DNA of 64,000 bases from Tilletia caries (lineage: Eukaryota; Basidiomycota; Exobasidiomycetes; Tilletiales; Tilletiaceae): positions 2,108,001 to 2,172,000 of the forward strand of contig JALUTQ010000007.1 of assembly GCA_032718865.1 (NCBI GenBank). The letters are read 5' to 3'. The stretch's first letter is position 1. Each line of letters begins with the position of its first letter. The notes under the pieces were generated by a model. That model saw only the letters and a program-made list of their open reading frames with translations, had not been told where the DNA came from and searched no databases. A program made the translations under genes and the position numbers. Of this stretch, positions 30,993 through 42,762 are shown piece after piece.

Positions 30993-31384
30993 ACCCGTTC
31001 TCGAACGGCTGTTGCCAACCAGGGACGGTAGACAGCCGGTAACCAGCGGCATGCAAATGGACGGCTTTGAAATGCTCTGAGAAATGCTCGCATTTGGCTA
31101 AAAAATTCAAATGGGTCGATAAATGGTATCATTGGGACCCATTTTTCGCCTCCCAATGACCCCGTCTTCCCCGGTGACAGGGGGCGCGGACCGCGTTGAA
31201 GCGACAACAACACCAATGTGAATCGGGCGCGTGAGATCAAAGTCACGTGCAACAAACAAACAAAATAACAAACAAACGGAATAACAAACAAACAGACGTT
31301 CCCCGCTTCCAGAATTCCGCACTCACTGAAGAGGGGACGCGACCGTGACGGTGCACTCGTACAGAAGACTGGCAGTGCGCAATC

Positions 31385-33699
31385 ATGATGGCCAACGCGC
31401 ACCTCGAGCAGCTCCACGCGCACCTCGCCGCCCTCCCGCTTCCCAGCCACACCCCGCAGCTCGCCCTCGCAGCCTCCACCCTCCTCCTCGCCTTCGTCCT
31501 CGCCCGCTCCCTCGCATCCTCCCGCGCCGAATCCGCAGAAACCGTCTCCATCGCTCTCCCCGCCGCAGCCTCACCCCAGGCCGCCCTCGCTCCCGATGCG
31601 GTCCTGCTTGACCAGCCCTCAATTCGCGACCCGGCTCGGCCGGATCAGATTCGCGCGTACGACCCTGCCACGGGCCTCTACCTCGGTCACATCCCTGCCG
31701 ACACGCCGGCTACTATCACAGCCAAAGTCGCGCGTGCCCAAGCTGCCCAGCGCGAATGGGCCCAAACAAACTTCGCGCAACGACGTCGGTTCCTGCGCAC
31801 CTTGCTCAAGTGGTGTGTCGACGACGCGGAGGGGATCGCACATGTGTGCTGTCGCGATACGGGCAAGTCGGCCATTGATGCAGCCTTCGGCGAGATCTTG
31901 ACGACGTGCTCCAAGCTCGAGTGGACCATTGCGCATGGAGAACGTGTGCTAGCGCCGGAAAAACGACCGGGGAATCTGCTCCTCATGCACAAGCAATGCT
32001 GGGTGTACCACGAACCCATCGGAGTCGTCGCAGCGTGTGTCTCATGGAATTACCCGTTCCACAACGTGCTGGGACCCTTGATCGCCGCTCTCTTTGCCGG
32101 GAATGCAATCGTGCTCAAGGCGTCTGAGAACGTCGCGTGGTCTTCTCACTTCTTCATCGAGGCCGTCCGGACCATCTTGGATCGGCTCGGGTTCCCGCAG
32201 GACGTCGTTCAGCTCGTCACCTGCTGGCCGGAGCATGCCGATGCGCTTACGACGCATGAGGACATTCGACACATCACGTTTATTGGGAGCGAACCTGTTG
32301 GGAAACTCGTCGCTGCGGCCGCTGTCAAGCATCTGACGCCTACTGTCATCGAGCTCGGCGGGAAAGACCCGGCGGTGATTTTGCCCTCTGCAGACCTTAA
32401 GTACTTCAACAGCACCTGTGAGTATTTGCAGCTTTCTTATATTCATGAACACCCTACTTACTTCAATGAAACTCCCTCAGTCCTGCGCGCCGTATTCCAA
32501 GGTGGGGGCCAAAACTGCATTGGCCTGGAAAGATGTACGTGTTCTTCCCCCAGACAAGCCATTCGCACAAGCTCATCCAAATCCCCCTTCTCCCGCAGTC
32601 ATCGTCGCCCGCTCCATCCTCCCCGAATTCCTCTCCCTCGTCAAGACCCGAGTCGAAGCCCTCCGATGCGGCTCCTACCTCGACGACGCCCTGGCAGGTC
32701 CCTACGCCTCCAAGACGGGCGATATCGACGTCGGAGCGATGATCAACCCGGCTCGGTTTGAGGAATTGGAGGGACTGATTTCGAATGCGGTACAGAAGGG
32801 TGCTGAGGTTTTGGTGGGAGGGCGGAGGCTTGGGCAGACGAAGTGGAAGGCGGGAGCGTTCTTTGCGCCGACGTTGATTACTGGTGTCACCAGGTGCGTA
32901 TTTCCAAACTCGGACTGGCGACAGGCCCTCTGCTACTTTTCTTCCTACTAAGCTTCTCCGCGGGCATTTTTGATACTTGCAGAGACATGAGGATAGCGCA
33001 GGAGGAAGTGTTTGCGCCCATCATGCTGGTGATGCCCTTCGACACGATCGATGAGGCTATCGAGATTGCCAACTCGACACGTTACGGACTCGGAAGTAGT
33101 GTGTTCGGTGCGAAGCGGGAGGAGTGCCAGTAGTGAGTCGGGTTGCTCAGCTCTGATCTCCTTGCTGGATAAATCACTGACTCTCCTGTTCTGGAACTTT
33201 ATAGCGTTGCGAAGCGTCTGAAGAGTGGAATGGTAAACATCAACGAGTACGTCACGCTCCCCCTCCCCTGATAGCTAACCTACAGACGCGCCCTCAATGT
33301 TGACCTAATCACCCCTGCTTCCTTCAGCTTCGGCGTCTCGTACCTCGCTCAATCTCTCCCCTTCGGAGGCGTCAAGGCATCAGGCTACGGCCGCTTCGGT
33401 GGCTCTGAGGGTTTACTGGGCCTCACCGATGCCAAGGCTGTGACGGAGGACCGCTTCTTTAGGACGCTCCGGACGGGCATCCCGCCGCCTCTTGATTATC
33501 CGCTTCAGGCGCGGTCCTGGCCTTGTGAGTTTCCTTTTTCCTTTCCCTCCCTCTTCTCGAGGGCGCTTATTGACGAGGAAGACATCTTTTTCGGGCTGTT
33601 ACGCGAACAGTTGTGCGGAGCTTGGTGGAGTTTGCGTATGGTGCGAGTTTGGTCCAGCGCGGACGGGGGATCGTGGGGCTCATTCGTGGCTCGCTCTGA
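31385..33699 (+). CDS. MSC7: aldehyde dehydrogenase, membrane-associated Msc7 type
   Basis: Seven exons: 31385-32417, 32481-32534, 32599-32893, 32983-33132, 33205-33246, 33328-33524, 33611-33699 (619 aa). An N-terminal hydrophobic segment (LALAASTLLLAFVLARSLA) probably anchors it. The ALDH core shows SWNYPFHNVLGPLIAALFAG, the NAD loop FIGSEPVGK and the general-base Glu in VIELGGKDPAV (about residue 322). The nucleophile Cys is in GQNCIG (about 357), split from the preceding part by an intron, and EEVFAPIM and PFGGVKASGYGRFGG follow. The last exon adds a hydrophobic tail (LVEFAYGASLVQRGRGIVGL). The phrases match the fungal Msc7 branch. The substrate is unknown; a long-chain or membrane-derived aldehyde is a guess. 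ATG 31388 is an equally good start. Confidence 0.92.
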
Positions 33700-33909
33700 G
33701 GGGATGCGGGAAAGACAATACCTTAACTGCACCAAGTAATAGATGGAATTCTTTCTGGATCGTAACGTCCTTGAGAAAGGGTCGGAGATGATGTTGAGCG
33801 CAAGTCTTGGATCCAGATGAGATGAACGCTTCTTCCATCCACGCCGATGCGTCGCCAGTACAATGCACTTCATCGACGTCGACCATTGACATAGCGATCC
33901 CTAGAAGTC

Positions 33910-35348
33910 ATGTCTGACAACGCCCTCCTGAACCTCGCTCGCTCCCGGCGAGTCATCTGCGCAGATGGAGGATTTGCAACGCATCTTGAAGATGCGCTCG
34001 GAGTGAGCAACCTCGGCGACAGCCCCGTCTGGTCCGCCTCTGTCCTTTCCGACTCGCCTCACTTGATCCGTCAGACACATCTGGATTTCCTCGAGGCTGG
34101 GACGGAGATCATTGGGACTGCTACGTGAGTATTCGCGAGGGTAAACCCTTTGCTGAGCTTTTGTACTCCCAGGGGCGTAGCGATTGTTCACTGACAGATG
34201 GATTGAGGGCTTTTTTTTGCAGGTATCAAGCGTGTCATGCCGGATTCCTGGCCTGCGGCATTGAGGCAAGCAAGGCGACGGAGCTGATGCGGTTGGCTAT
34301 CGACCTTGCGGACCAGGCGCGCTCGTCGTTCCTTGCATCGAACGCACAGGGTGACAAGGCTCAGGTTTCGAAGCCTCTGATTGCACTGAGCCTTGGTCCG
34401 TATGGTGAGTGTCCCGCCTCACACGACACGCGTTCACATGGAATTTGCAACTGACGATCGATATCTCTCTACTTGGAACGCATAGGAGCGTACCTACGTG
34501 GGGGAGCTGAGTGTGAGAAACTGGACTTCCCCCCCTCAGTACTTGATCTGCTCACTTGACTCAAGCTGAGCCTTCTTCCAACCAGACACGGGCGATTACC
34601 TCGGCGTAACGCAAGAAGACCTCGTTCAATTCCACTACGATCGACTACGGGTCTTCGCAGACGCTCCAGACACATGGCAAAAGATCGACATCCTTGCCTT
34701 CGAGACGGTCCCGCGGCTCGACGAAGCGGAAGCCATCCTGACCGCCCTGGACCGGCTTGCTGCAGAGCGCATCGAGTTCAAGCCTGCATATGCGTCCTTT
34801 GTCTTCCCTTCGGGTACTTCGCTTCCACGGGGAGGTGAAGGGGTTGACGTGAAGAAGGAAGGCGGTCTCAAATCGCTGGTGGACCTTTTGGGACGGAAGG
34901 GCGGATGGGGTTTAAGTGGGTTAGGGATCAATTGCACTAAGGCCAAGTTCCTGCCAGGTCTGGTCAGCGAATTGACCGCACGTCTGAGTGAACGGATGGC
35001 AAGCAGCGAGCCCTTCGAGGCGGTCCTATTTGTGAGTGGGCCCCAATGAACTCTGCTCGAAGGCATTTGCTCACGCTTCCCTGCAACCCTTTACAGTTGG
35101 AGCCCGACGGTGGACTGGTGTACGACGGCATAGCACGGACATGGTCATCACCAGATGGAGGCGATAGCGGCGATGACAGTCCAGCCTCAAGCGTGGAACG
35201 ATGGCAGCGGGGGCTGATTCAGACGCTGGATCAGGCTCAGGCCGCAGCGGGTCCTGGATGGAGTGGGGTGGTGTTGGGAGGATGTTGTAAGGCGACGACG
35301 AGCCACATCTCTGCGCTGAGGCGAGCGATTGATTCGCTTGGAATATGA
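33910..35348 (+). CDS. homocysteine S-methyltransferase
   Basis: Five exons: 33910-34124, 34223-34404, 34486-34512, 34586-35031, 35097-35348 (373 aa). It starts with the family's DGGFATHLE motif and continues with ALSLGPYGAYLRGGAEYTGDY, the signature rebuilt across a 27-nt exon. AFETVPRLDEA follows, and then the three zinc-binding Cys: GINC (about 257) and GGCC (about 352-353) in GGCCKATTSHI. The enzyme transfers a methyl group from S-methylmethionine or S-adenosylmethionine to homocysteine, making methionine, as yeast Mht1/Sam4 do. Which donor it prefers cannot be seen. It starts about 210 bp after the aldehyde dehydrogenase, on the same strand. Confidence 0.94.
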
Positions 35349-35676
35349 GCAACGATGCGGCTTCGCCAATGTCCATTCACGCATCGAGCTGTACGTCGGC
35401 GCGCTCCCATGCTCCCGCTTCTCCCCATGTACTCATGTTGGCTTGCTCCAGGCATGGTCGACCTCTCGTTTGAATGTCATGGTCCGCTGCATAGCAACAG
35501 TCGCCGCACCATGACGCGCAGCAAGATTTCCACGTCCATCTATCTCGACTTCGCAACACTTGCAAGTGCCAGTTCGAGAGCCACAACCACCCAAAGCGGC
35601 AGCCTCGACCTTTTCTCTCAGTCCCCCCTCTTGAGACCATCGCCCAGTGCCTCCTTGCTTACCCCCATCGCCGAAA

Positions 35677-36707
35677 ATGGACACCCCGGACTTCTACGCC
35701 GCTCTCGGTGTTTCGCCTACTGCGACGACGGAGGAGATCAGGGACGCATACAAGAAGCAGAGCTTGAAGTGCCACCCCGACCGGTTCCCCAACGCCAGCC
35801 CTGCCGAGCGCCAGCGCCACACGGCGCGTTTCCAGGCTCTCGCTGATGCATGTAAGTGAACCCATCCATATCCAGCACTTTCTTTGCCAAAAATCTGACT
35901 CAAGTCTACCTCCTTTGCGATTTTGGCAGACTACGTCCTCTCGGATGATACGAGGCGGCAAGAGTACGATTCGGTGCGGCGCACACAGCCTTCGTCCTCG
36001 TCCTTTGGCGACAGCGCGCAGGCGAGTGCCAACTACTTCCGGAGCTTCTTCTCCGGTGGGGCCACGCATGGCGAGCAGCCGGAGGCCGAAGGTGTGTTTG
36101 GAGGGGTGTTCGAGGAGCTTCTCCGGCCTGAAGTACATCGTGTTGGTGAGTCTATTCTGTTTCCGTTCAGACTCAGGACGAGTGATTTGCGTTGCTGACC
36201 GGGTTGCTATCGATCCTTCTTTGAAATGGTGTCTGGACTTGTACAGCTCCCGTGTGGAAGGTGAGTGATGGATCTGTTTTACGTTTGCTGCAACTATAAA
36301 TGTCTAAAGCATTGCTGCGTTAATTTCACAGTGGGTTGGATCAGCCTCAGGAGCGGCCATGGGCTTCATCTGTGGGAACATTCCAGGCGCGATCGGTGGT
36401 GCCGTTTTGGGCAATCGCTTGGGGGTGAGCACGCTACAGGTCGCATTCAATTTGGAGAGTGAGCTGACCTTTTGTCTCGATACCCAACCTGGACAGGCTA
36501 TCCGGGACGCGAAAGGTGAGAATCCTGGCGCCAATCATTTCCCTTCCGATTCTGATTCACTCACCTTTTTCTGCATTGCTTCTTCCCTTCATCTCAGGCA
36601 AATCGGTCGCGGAAGTCTTCGTCAATCTGTCATCCTCACAAAAGGCCGAGATCCTCAAGGCGCTGGCGGCCAAGGTCCTCGGTTCGATGGACAACATGCG
36701 TCACTGA
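35677..36707 (+). CDS. J-domain co-chaperone with glycine-zipper segment
   Basis: Six exons: 35677-35851, 35930-36145, 36247-36260, 36332-36424, 36497-36515, 36598-36707 (208 aa). The N-terminal J domain (DFYAALGVSPTATTEEIR, HPD at residues 33-35, SDDTRRQEYD) should stimulate an Hsp70. The C-terminal part has a Gly/Ala-rich hydrophobic segment (SASGAAMGFICGNIPGAIGG) like a membrane-inserting glycine zipper, then a helical tail (SSSQKAEILKALAAKVLG). Two exons are only 14 and 19 nt, yet phases agree throughout. The client and membrane are unknown. The domain pair occurs in basidiomycete J-proteins, but I cannot name a characterised orthologue. Confidence 0.87.
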
Positions 36708-37096
36708 AAGGATCGTTCATGTCTCCTACCTCCTGCGTCCCGCCTCCTGGCCCTCCTTCGTTTCAGATACCCTTTCTTTCACGCGTGCCCTCCATCTACC
36801 TGTTTCCATTTCAACCCTGTAGGCAGTCCTTGCCACCCTTGTATGCGCATATGGAACCCTTGACTGCAGTAATCGAATCACGATCATACTCCCCTTCCTT
36901 CCACATGCGAACTTCGAGGGATTGCGTGGGCATGGGCCTGCTCGGAGCTTTTTAAATGAGTCCCAGCTCAGGAGAGGGAGAGCAACACCAAGGTCGAGGA
37001 CGAGATCCTCCGCTACCGCTCTGAACTCTCTTGTATGCGCTTCGGACTGCGGTAGAGCGCGCGCGGAAAGGAAGCCCTGCGCAAGGACATCGAGAA

Positions 37097-40000
37097 ATGC
37101 ACGCCGCCTTCACGCCGCAGCAGGTGCTGCGTGGATACAAGGAGAAGGCCGAGTCGCTCGTCGTCCATGGTCAGTGCATTGGCTGCTCCCCTGCTGGCAT
37201 TCATCGGCTGACGCGACTTCTTCCTCGCGGGTGTGAGCAGGTGGGAAGCTCTTCTTGGGCTCAGCGCAAGGGAACTTGACGATCTACCGGTTGAATGAAG
37301 GTCCAGGTTCGTCCATATGTCCCATAATGCTGAACGCGGCTATTCCTAGACTTGCCGTCCTGACCTCCTTCGCGTCCTGGGTCTGCCAGACGTCCCGCTC
37401 GATCAGCGCGCTAGCTTGCTGGATACGCACAAGGGCTTCAGCAGGAGAGCCATCGACAAGCTGGCCGTCATCAAGGAAGCCAATGTGCTCGTCTCTCTGT
37501 CCGGTGCGTTACGTTGCGCTCCCCATTCCGTAGCTCTGCAGAAGAGACGCTCAGCTGACACAGGCTCGCGTACCTTGCAGACGGCCATGTTTCCCTACAC
37601 GACCTGGCGGACCTGAGCTCCGTAATCACCCTTTCTCAAACCAAAAGTGCTCTCGATTTCGCGTTGGATAGCTCCATACAGCGGAAGGTAGCCACGGCCG
37701 AACTTGCGGCGGGAGCATACCGGCCCTCCAGCGGTTCTTCCACCCTTCCACGATCCCGCTCTGCTGGCCTCGGCGCATATGCGAGCGCCAGCTTGCGCGG
37801 CATGGAGGCTCTTGTGCAGGAGAAGGAGGCGCGGGAGAAGGAGCTCCAGTCACAGGCGGAGATTCTTGGACGCTTGACGGACTCGCAGAAGGCGGCGGCT
37901 GGGAGTGAAGTAGGCATCATGTCCCTCGTCACAGTCCTGGCCGTCGGATGCCGTCGGAAGATTGTTCTCTTCCGATGGGTCGATGGCACATTCTGGGACA
38001 CTAAGGTGAGCTTTCACGTTTCGAGACGTGTTCGCGGGGGTGAATGCGCAGACTAAACAAGACATCTGCGATGGTCAGGAAATCCCCTTGTCCCATTCGC
38101 CCAGATCCATCACCTTTCCTGAGCCCACAAAGGTCTTCATGAGCTATTCAGCAACAGACTTTGGCGCTATTCAGCTCCCGCTTGCCTCCTCAAGTAGCTG
38201 TGCCGCCACGCACAAGCAAGGCACTCTCTCAATCTCACGCGGAACTGTTGTCCCACAATCGAGTACATCTGGACCGTTTGTGGACTCGTCGCCTTGGTCT
38301 CCGCCGAAGGATTTCGCCATCCCTCTCGCAATAACTGATAGCGAAGCGGCGGAACGGAAGAACGACGAGGCATTGTCCGCGGCTGGGCCCTCTGGAAGCC
38401 TCGGCATTCCGACGTCAACCTCGACAGGCGCGGGCTTCGGAGCAGCCTTCAGCGGCTTGGGTGGATACATTGGAATCGGGCGGAGTAGCAACAAGACTAC
38501 GGTGCATGCAGTTGAGGGCGGTGACATCCTGGTGGTCCGGGGCGCAAATAGCATGCTTGTGGATCACGAAGGGAAAGCATCACGGAGAGATGCAATTCAC
38601 TGGCCGGTCGCACCAGACGAAGTCGCTTTCGCGGCGCCCTACATCTTTGGCGTTCTTCCCAACTGCGGCTCGATGGCGACGCATTACAAGGACGGGACGA
38701 GCAGCTTGGCGAACCAGCCCGTCGTGCAGATACGATCGGCCGGCACGCTAGCGACAGTTCAGACCATTCCCTTCCCGCCGAACACGAGCAGTGGGTCGAG
38801 CGACACGCCGCTTTCTCATCCACCGACGGTGCAGCTGCTCACCCCGATCACGTCCATGAAGCCGCCGGTCTATCTTGTTATGTCACCAAGCGATCGGGAA
38901 CGAGGGGCGACGGCGCTAGACAAGCATGGTGCGACGATCTACCGCCTTGACATGCAAAGTTGGTCGGCTCAGATCGACGAGCTTGTGGAGAAGCAGTACT
39001 TCAGCGAGGCTTTGGCACTGTTGGACAGCGTCGATGAGGTTATTTTGGAGGAGAAAGTGAGTTCTTCACGTCCTGAGAGAGATGGAGGCGCTGTGCAGTT
39101 CACTAATCCCTGCTCCGTCTGTGTGTTGCAGCCAAAGATGCGTGCACACGTGAAAGCTCTATATGGCCTGTCGCTTTACGCCAACGGCGAGTACGACAAA
39201 GCGATTGAGACATTCATCGAACTTGACATCAATCCGGCCAAGGTTCTCGCATTGTTCCCAGAATTCATATCCGGACCTTTGGCACGCCCACGGGATCAGT
39301 GGCTCCGCGTCTTTGGTGGGAAAGAGCATTCTGGCACGCTTCCTCCTCCTCGATCAGAGGTTCGAGATATACCAGAAGGATCCCCGGCGAAGTTGAAGCC
39401 GGGAGGAGATTCTTTTGTTGATAGCGATCGTCGCTCGCTGAAGTCCACACGGTCCGCCCGCGATCTGCGAGCTGCACATGGTGAGTAGTTCTTTCGCGAT
39501 CCATGACGATATTGGCAGCTGATCTTGTCCGAAACTACACAGCCACGAATGAGGAGAAGAATCTCGACGCACTTGGTCGCTTCCTTGCCGATCGAAGACG
39601 GATCTTCAAGCCCATCTTAGAGACATACCAGGGTTCCCATTCTATTTCGTCGTCCACATGGCGAGAAGAGTCGGAAAACCTCTTTGAGCTCGCAGATGCG
39701 CCGTTAAGCTCGATCCCTGTTGAGGAATTGTCCGCCCTCGCCCAAGCAGTCGACACGGCGTTATTCAAGACGTTTCTGTGCACGAAACCTGCCCTTGTCG
39801 GTCCGCTTTGCCGCATAGAGAACTGGTGCGAGGTAGAGCAGGTGGAAGAGCTGTTGAAACAAAGAAATGTGAGTGAGGTCTTTGGACAGTATTTTTTTTA
39901 CTCAGCGCTCACGTTCTTCAATCCTACAATTTTTGTCAGAAAAACTCGGAGTTGATCAACTTGTACAGCGGCAAGAATATGCATGACAAGGCATTGGTGC

Positions 40001-41179
40001 TGTTAAGAAAGTGAGCACCTCTGTCCATTACGACTCTGAGGCTCTGACTGACGCAAAGACGATATTCGCTCCTTCAAGACTGGCCGAGAAAGAGGACGAT
40101 CTGGAGGACAGGCTTGGGCCATCCATTCGATACCTTCAGAATCTCGATGCCTCGTTCGTTGATGTCATTCTAGACACATCGCACTGGATCCTGGATGCGA
40201 GTCGGGAGATGGGAATGGAGGTAAGCACAGGATTCGATCAAGTTTCAAGTGACATTCTTATTGATTCTCGTTGTTTTAGGTCTTCACTGCCGATACGGGC
40301 AAAGTTGGCCAGTTGCCACGATTCAAAGTTGTTGAGGACTTGGCGTCCTATGATCCCGACATGTGCATCATTTATTTGGAGCACATCATCGGCACCCTCA
40401 ATGACGGCGACCCATCGCTGCACGAGAAGCTGGCGAGTCTCTATCTGAGCAAGGCTGCCAATCTTGCCAGTCTAGACGCACACGATCAGCGGGCAGCGGT
40501 CATTGATAAACTGTCGCGCTTCCTGGAGCTCTCGGAGCAGTATCGGCCGGAGCGGATTCTCAATCAGCTCCCGGAGAACGATCTTTTCGAGCCTAGAGCA
40601 ATCTTGCTGGGCCGAATGGGACAACACGAGGCTGCTTTGGGGATATACGTCTATCGGTTGAACGCACACGAGAAGGCCGATCAATACTGCACAGGTGTCT
40701 ATGCGGCACAACGACGACCTGAAGATGAGCAGGTGTTTTTGACGCTGTTACGCATCTACTTGCGACCGCGGGAAGGTCTCGCTTCCAACTTCAAGGACGA
40801 AGCCCAGGGATCGAACGGGACTGCTCCAAGCTCGATGTTGCAACCTGCATTAGCACTCATCGGTCGTCACGGCAGTCGCATCGATGCGGATCAAGTGATC
40901 GACCTGCTACCTCCGCTCGTCACCATGCAAAGCATTCTTCCCTTTGCTCAAAGGACATTGCAGCACTCGGCAGCATGTCGGGCCAGCCTTCGGGTCGAGT
41001 CTGCAATCCGGAAGGAACGTTCGTTGCAAGCTGACGAACGTCTCGCTTCCGCCAAGGCGCGCAAGTTCCGAGTCAGCCAGAGCTTAATGTGTCCGAGGTG
41101 CAACAGGAGATTGGGGAACAGTGTCGTCGTCCTTGCGGAAGGCAGTCTGATGCACTACTCATGTAAGACAGAGCGCTAA
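37097..41179 (+). CDS. VPS39: VPS39/VAM6, HOPS tethering subunit
   Basis: Ten exons: 37097-37169, 37241-37306, 37390-37503, 37581-38005, 38052-39056, 39132-39480, 39543-39868, 39940-40010, 40079-40220, 40280-41179 (1156 aa). It starts MHAAFTPQQVL, like animal Vps39, followed by a CNH propeller (GKLFLGSAQGNLTIYRL, KGFSRRAIDKLAVIKEANVL). Then come clathrin-type helical repeats (LYANGEYDKAIETF, LLGRMGQHEAALGIYVYRL) and a C-terminal zinc-binding end (CPRCNRRLGNSVVV, HYSC). In HOPS it binds the Rab Ypt7 and tethers vacuolar membranes. A Ser/Gly-rich insertion interrupts the CNH domain around residues 280-330. Exon 2 may end at 37300 instead of 37306, and exon 7 may start at 39519 instead of 39543; both keep frame. 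Confidence 0.92.
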
Positions 41180-41433
41180 TTTGACGTTTTGACCTTGTAC
41201 ACGGGAATGCATCGATTTATCAGCTGCAGTTGCATGAACATCGCTGATGAGGTCTATTTGGTGAAATGTAAGGGTGTACCCCTTGAAGACCACAGGGTAT
41301 GCAGAGGAAGCACAGCAATGTGGGAAGGGCATCGCATGAAGGGGAGGGTGCAGGAAGGAGAGGTAGAGAGACCATGGGGAAACGACCGTTGGAGGAGGGT
41401 TCACGGGGAAGGAGAGCCTTGTAGACGTCGAAG
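41180..41433. other. convergent 3' flanks
   Basis: 254 bp between VPS39 and the zinc-finger gene; nothing else seen. Confidence 0.5.
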
Positions 41434-42762
41434 CTACTCGTCTTCGGTCTTGACCGCGCCATGTTTTTCACGTTCGTGACGTCGAAGACTCCGAGGTTGA
41501 GCGTACTCGCTGCCGCACCAGCAGCTCAGCTTCTTGGGCTGCAGCTCCTCGGGCGCATGCGAATACAGATGGTCCATCTTGTTCGAATGCTTAGAGCGGG
41601 ATCGGTGGTCGCAGTAGGGGCACACGAACAGGACGCTGTTGCGTAGCATGTTTGAGTCGACGACTCGGTCTCTGATTTCTGCCTTCACCCATTGTCTGAC
41701 CAAATTGAAGCGGGACTCGCCACGAGGCCTAGTAGGACGTGGCGTATCGGTGTCCGGTGTACTGATGCGTGGCGGATTGGTGCGCAGCTTAATGACGAGC
41801 GACTTGATCGGTCGTTTGTGTTTCTTGGACAAGTGTGTGGTCGTACCGGAGCTTGAGGAGCTGGGGACCGGAGGCGGGGTGACGATCTCCTGGCCCACGC
41901 CTGGTGCATCATCAGGTTGCGAATCGTAGCAAAGATCTTCCATGGATGGCTCCGACCATCTTCCGCCCTCCTCCTCATCTTCCTCGTCAATCTCGGCGAC
42001 GACTTGCTCGAAGGAGGAGCTCAGAGTCCAGTTTTGGGCCAAAGCGGGCGGAGGAGGCATTCCGGGTGTGCAGATGTATGCGAAGGTTGATGTTGGTGAT
42101 GATGTCTCGATAGAGGAGATGGGAGACGGCGTGCTCATGAGATTCTTGGAGTAGAAGTCGAAGTCGAAGGGTTCGATTTCCGGGAATAGTGGCGCCGGTG
42201 TTGCTGATCATAAGACGTCAAGGTCTCATTTCATGTTGTCGAGACGATTGAGGGGCACGGATTCTTGCTCACCTTGTTCTAAAGCCAAGCTCGAGCTCGA
42301 GTACTCCCAGGATGGATCGAATGGACCGGTCAGATTGTCGGAATGGGACGGGACCCAGACGGAAGGCTGGGTGTCTCCCGTTCTCGACTGCATCGCCCCA
42401 GCAGTACAGGTTTGGACGTCGGAAGATGGTAGCAGTGAGTAGTCGCAGTTCGCCAGGGCAGAAGATGGCAGCGGTAGGTAGTCGCAGTTCGCCAGGGCAG
42501 AAGACGGCAGCGGTAGGTAGTCGCAGTTCGCCAGGGAAAGGGGAAGAAGTTCCTCGAAAGTATAATGACGGATAGGAAAGGACTCGAGGCCGGGCGAATC
42601 GTTGCCTGGAATTGGTATGCTGAGGTTTGGGCAAGAGCCGACCATCATGTCTGCTTGAGTCTGAAAGAGCTGGTTTGGAGAGAAGACTGGGAAAGTAAAG
42701 AGGCTCAACTTCTGGAACTGGAGGGGGTCAGCTCCAAGGCCAAATCTCTTGAGTCCCTCCAT
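41434..42762 (-). CDS. C2H2-like zinc-finger protein, probable DNA-binding regulator
   Basis: Two exons, 42762-42273 and 42203-41434 (419 aa), joined by a 69-nt intron. The N-terminal half is disordered, with three tandem copies of a 13-residue repeat (LANCDYLPLPSSA). The middle is acidic (EIDEEDEEEGGRW), Ser-rich, then basic (SKKHKRPIKSLVIKLR). The C-terminus carries two zinc-finger-like units, CPYCDHRSRSKHSNKMDHLY followed by SH, and CWCGSEYAQPRSLRRHEREK followed by H. The second finger is of the form C-x-C-x12-H-x4-H, slightly irregular. This layout suggests a fungal transcription factor with a disordered activation region. Its targets are unknown. Confidence 0.8.
42425..42540. repeat. 39-bp in-frame tandem repeat, about 2.8 copies
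   Basis: The unit is recognisable by GGTAGTCGCAGTTCGCCAGG and recurs every 39 bp inside the zinc-finger gene, encoding the 13-residue repeat. The copies differ at only a few bases, so the expansion is recent. Confidence 0.9.

Larger units (their letters stand above)
29775..31165. repeat. imperfect palindromic (foldback-like) element with facing 22-bp tandem arrays
   Basis: About 1.4 kb of non-coding sequence between two divergent genes. The left array (30267-30470) is built from a degenerate ~22-bp unit, roughly NCCCRTAARGATGGTCGATT. The right array (30753-30992) has the same unit in reverse complement, about 9 to 10 copies per arm. The outer end of each array is an almost exact inverted match of ~35 bp around GTCCCGATCTATGG. 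The spacer (about 30471-30752) is unrelated. Beyond the arrays, both flanks carry clusters of CAAATGC/GCATTTG-type words and a GGGGTCATT motif in opposite orientation. No transposase, target-site duplication or open frame was found, so it could be a foldback transposon remnant, a MITE-like element or a structural or regulatory palindrome. Confidence 0.75.

Noticed and set aside
30112..31080. Repetitive peptides (such as YGLNRPSLWG) encoded across the palindromic arrays
   Set aside because: They arise in several frames on both strands simply because a 22-bp unit is repeated; frames are interrupted and no start or splice context fits.
29775..31165. CRISPR-like array
   Set aside because: Units are directly adjacent without unique spacers, too degenerate, and this is a eukaryotic genome.
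36850..36900. tRNA-like B-box words (for example AATCGAATCACG) here and in several other intergenic regions
   Set aside because: No matching A box, acceptor stem or cloverleaf could be formed around any of them.
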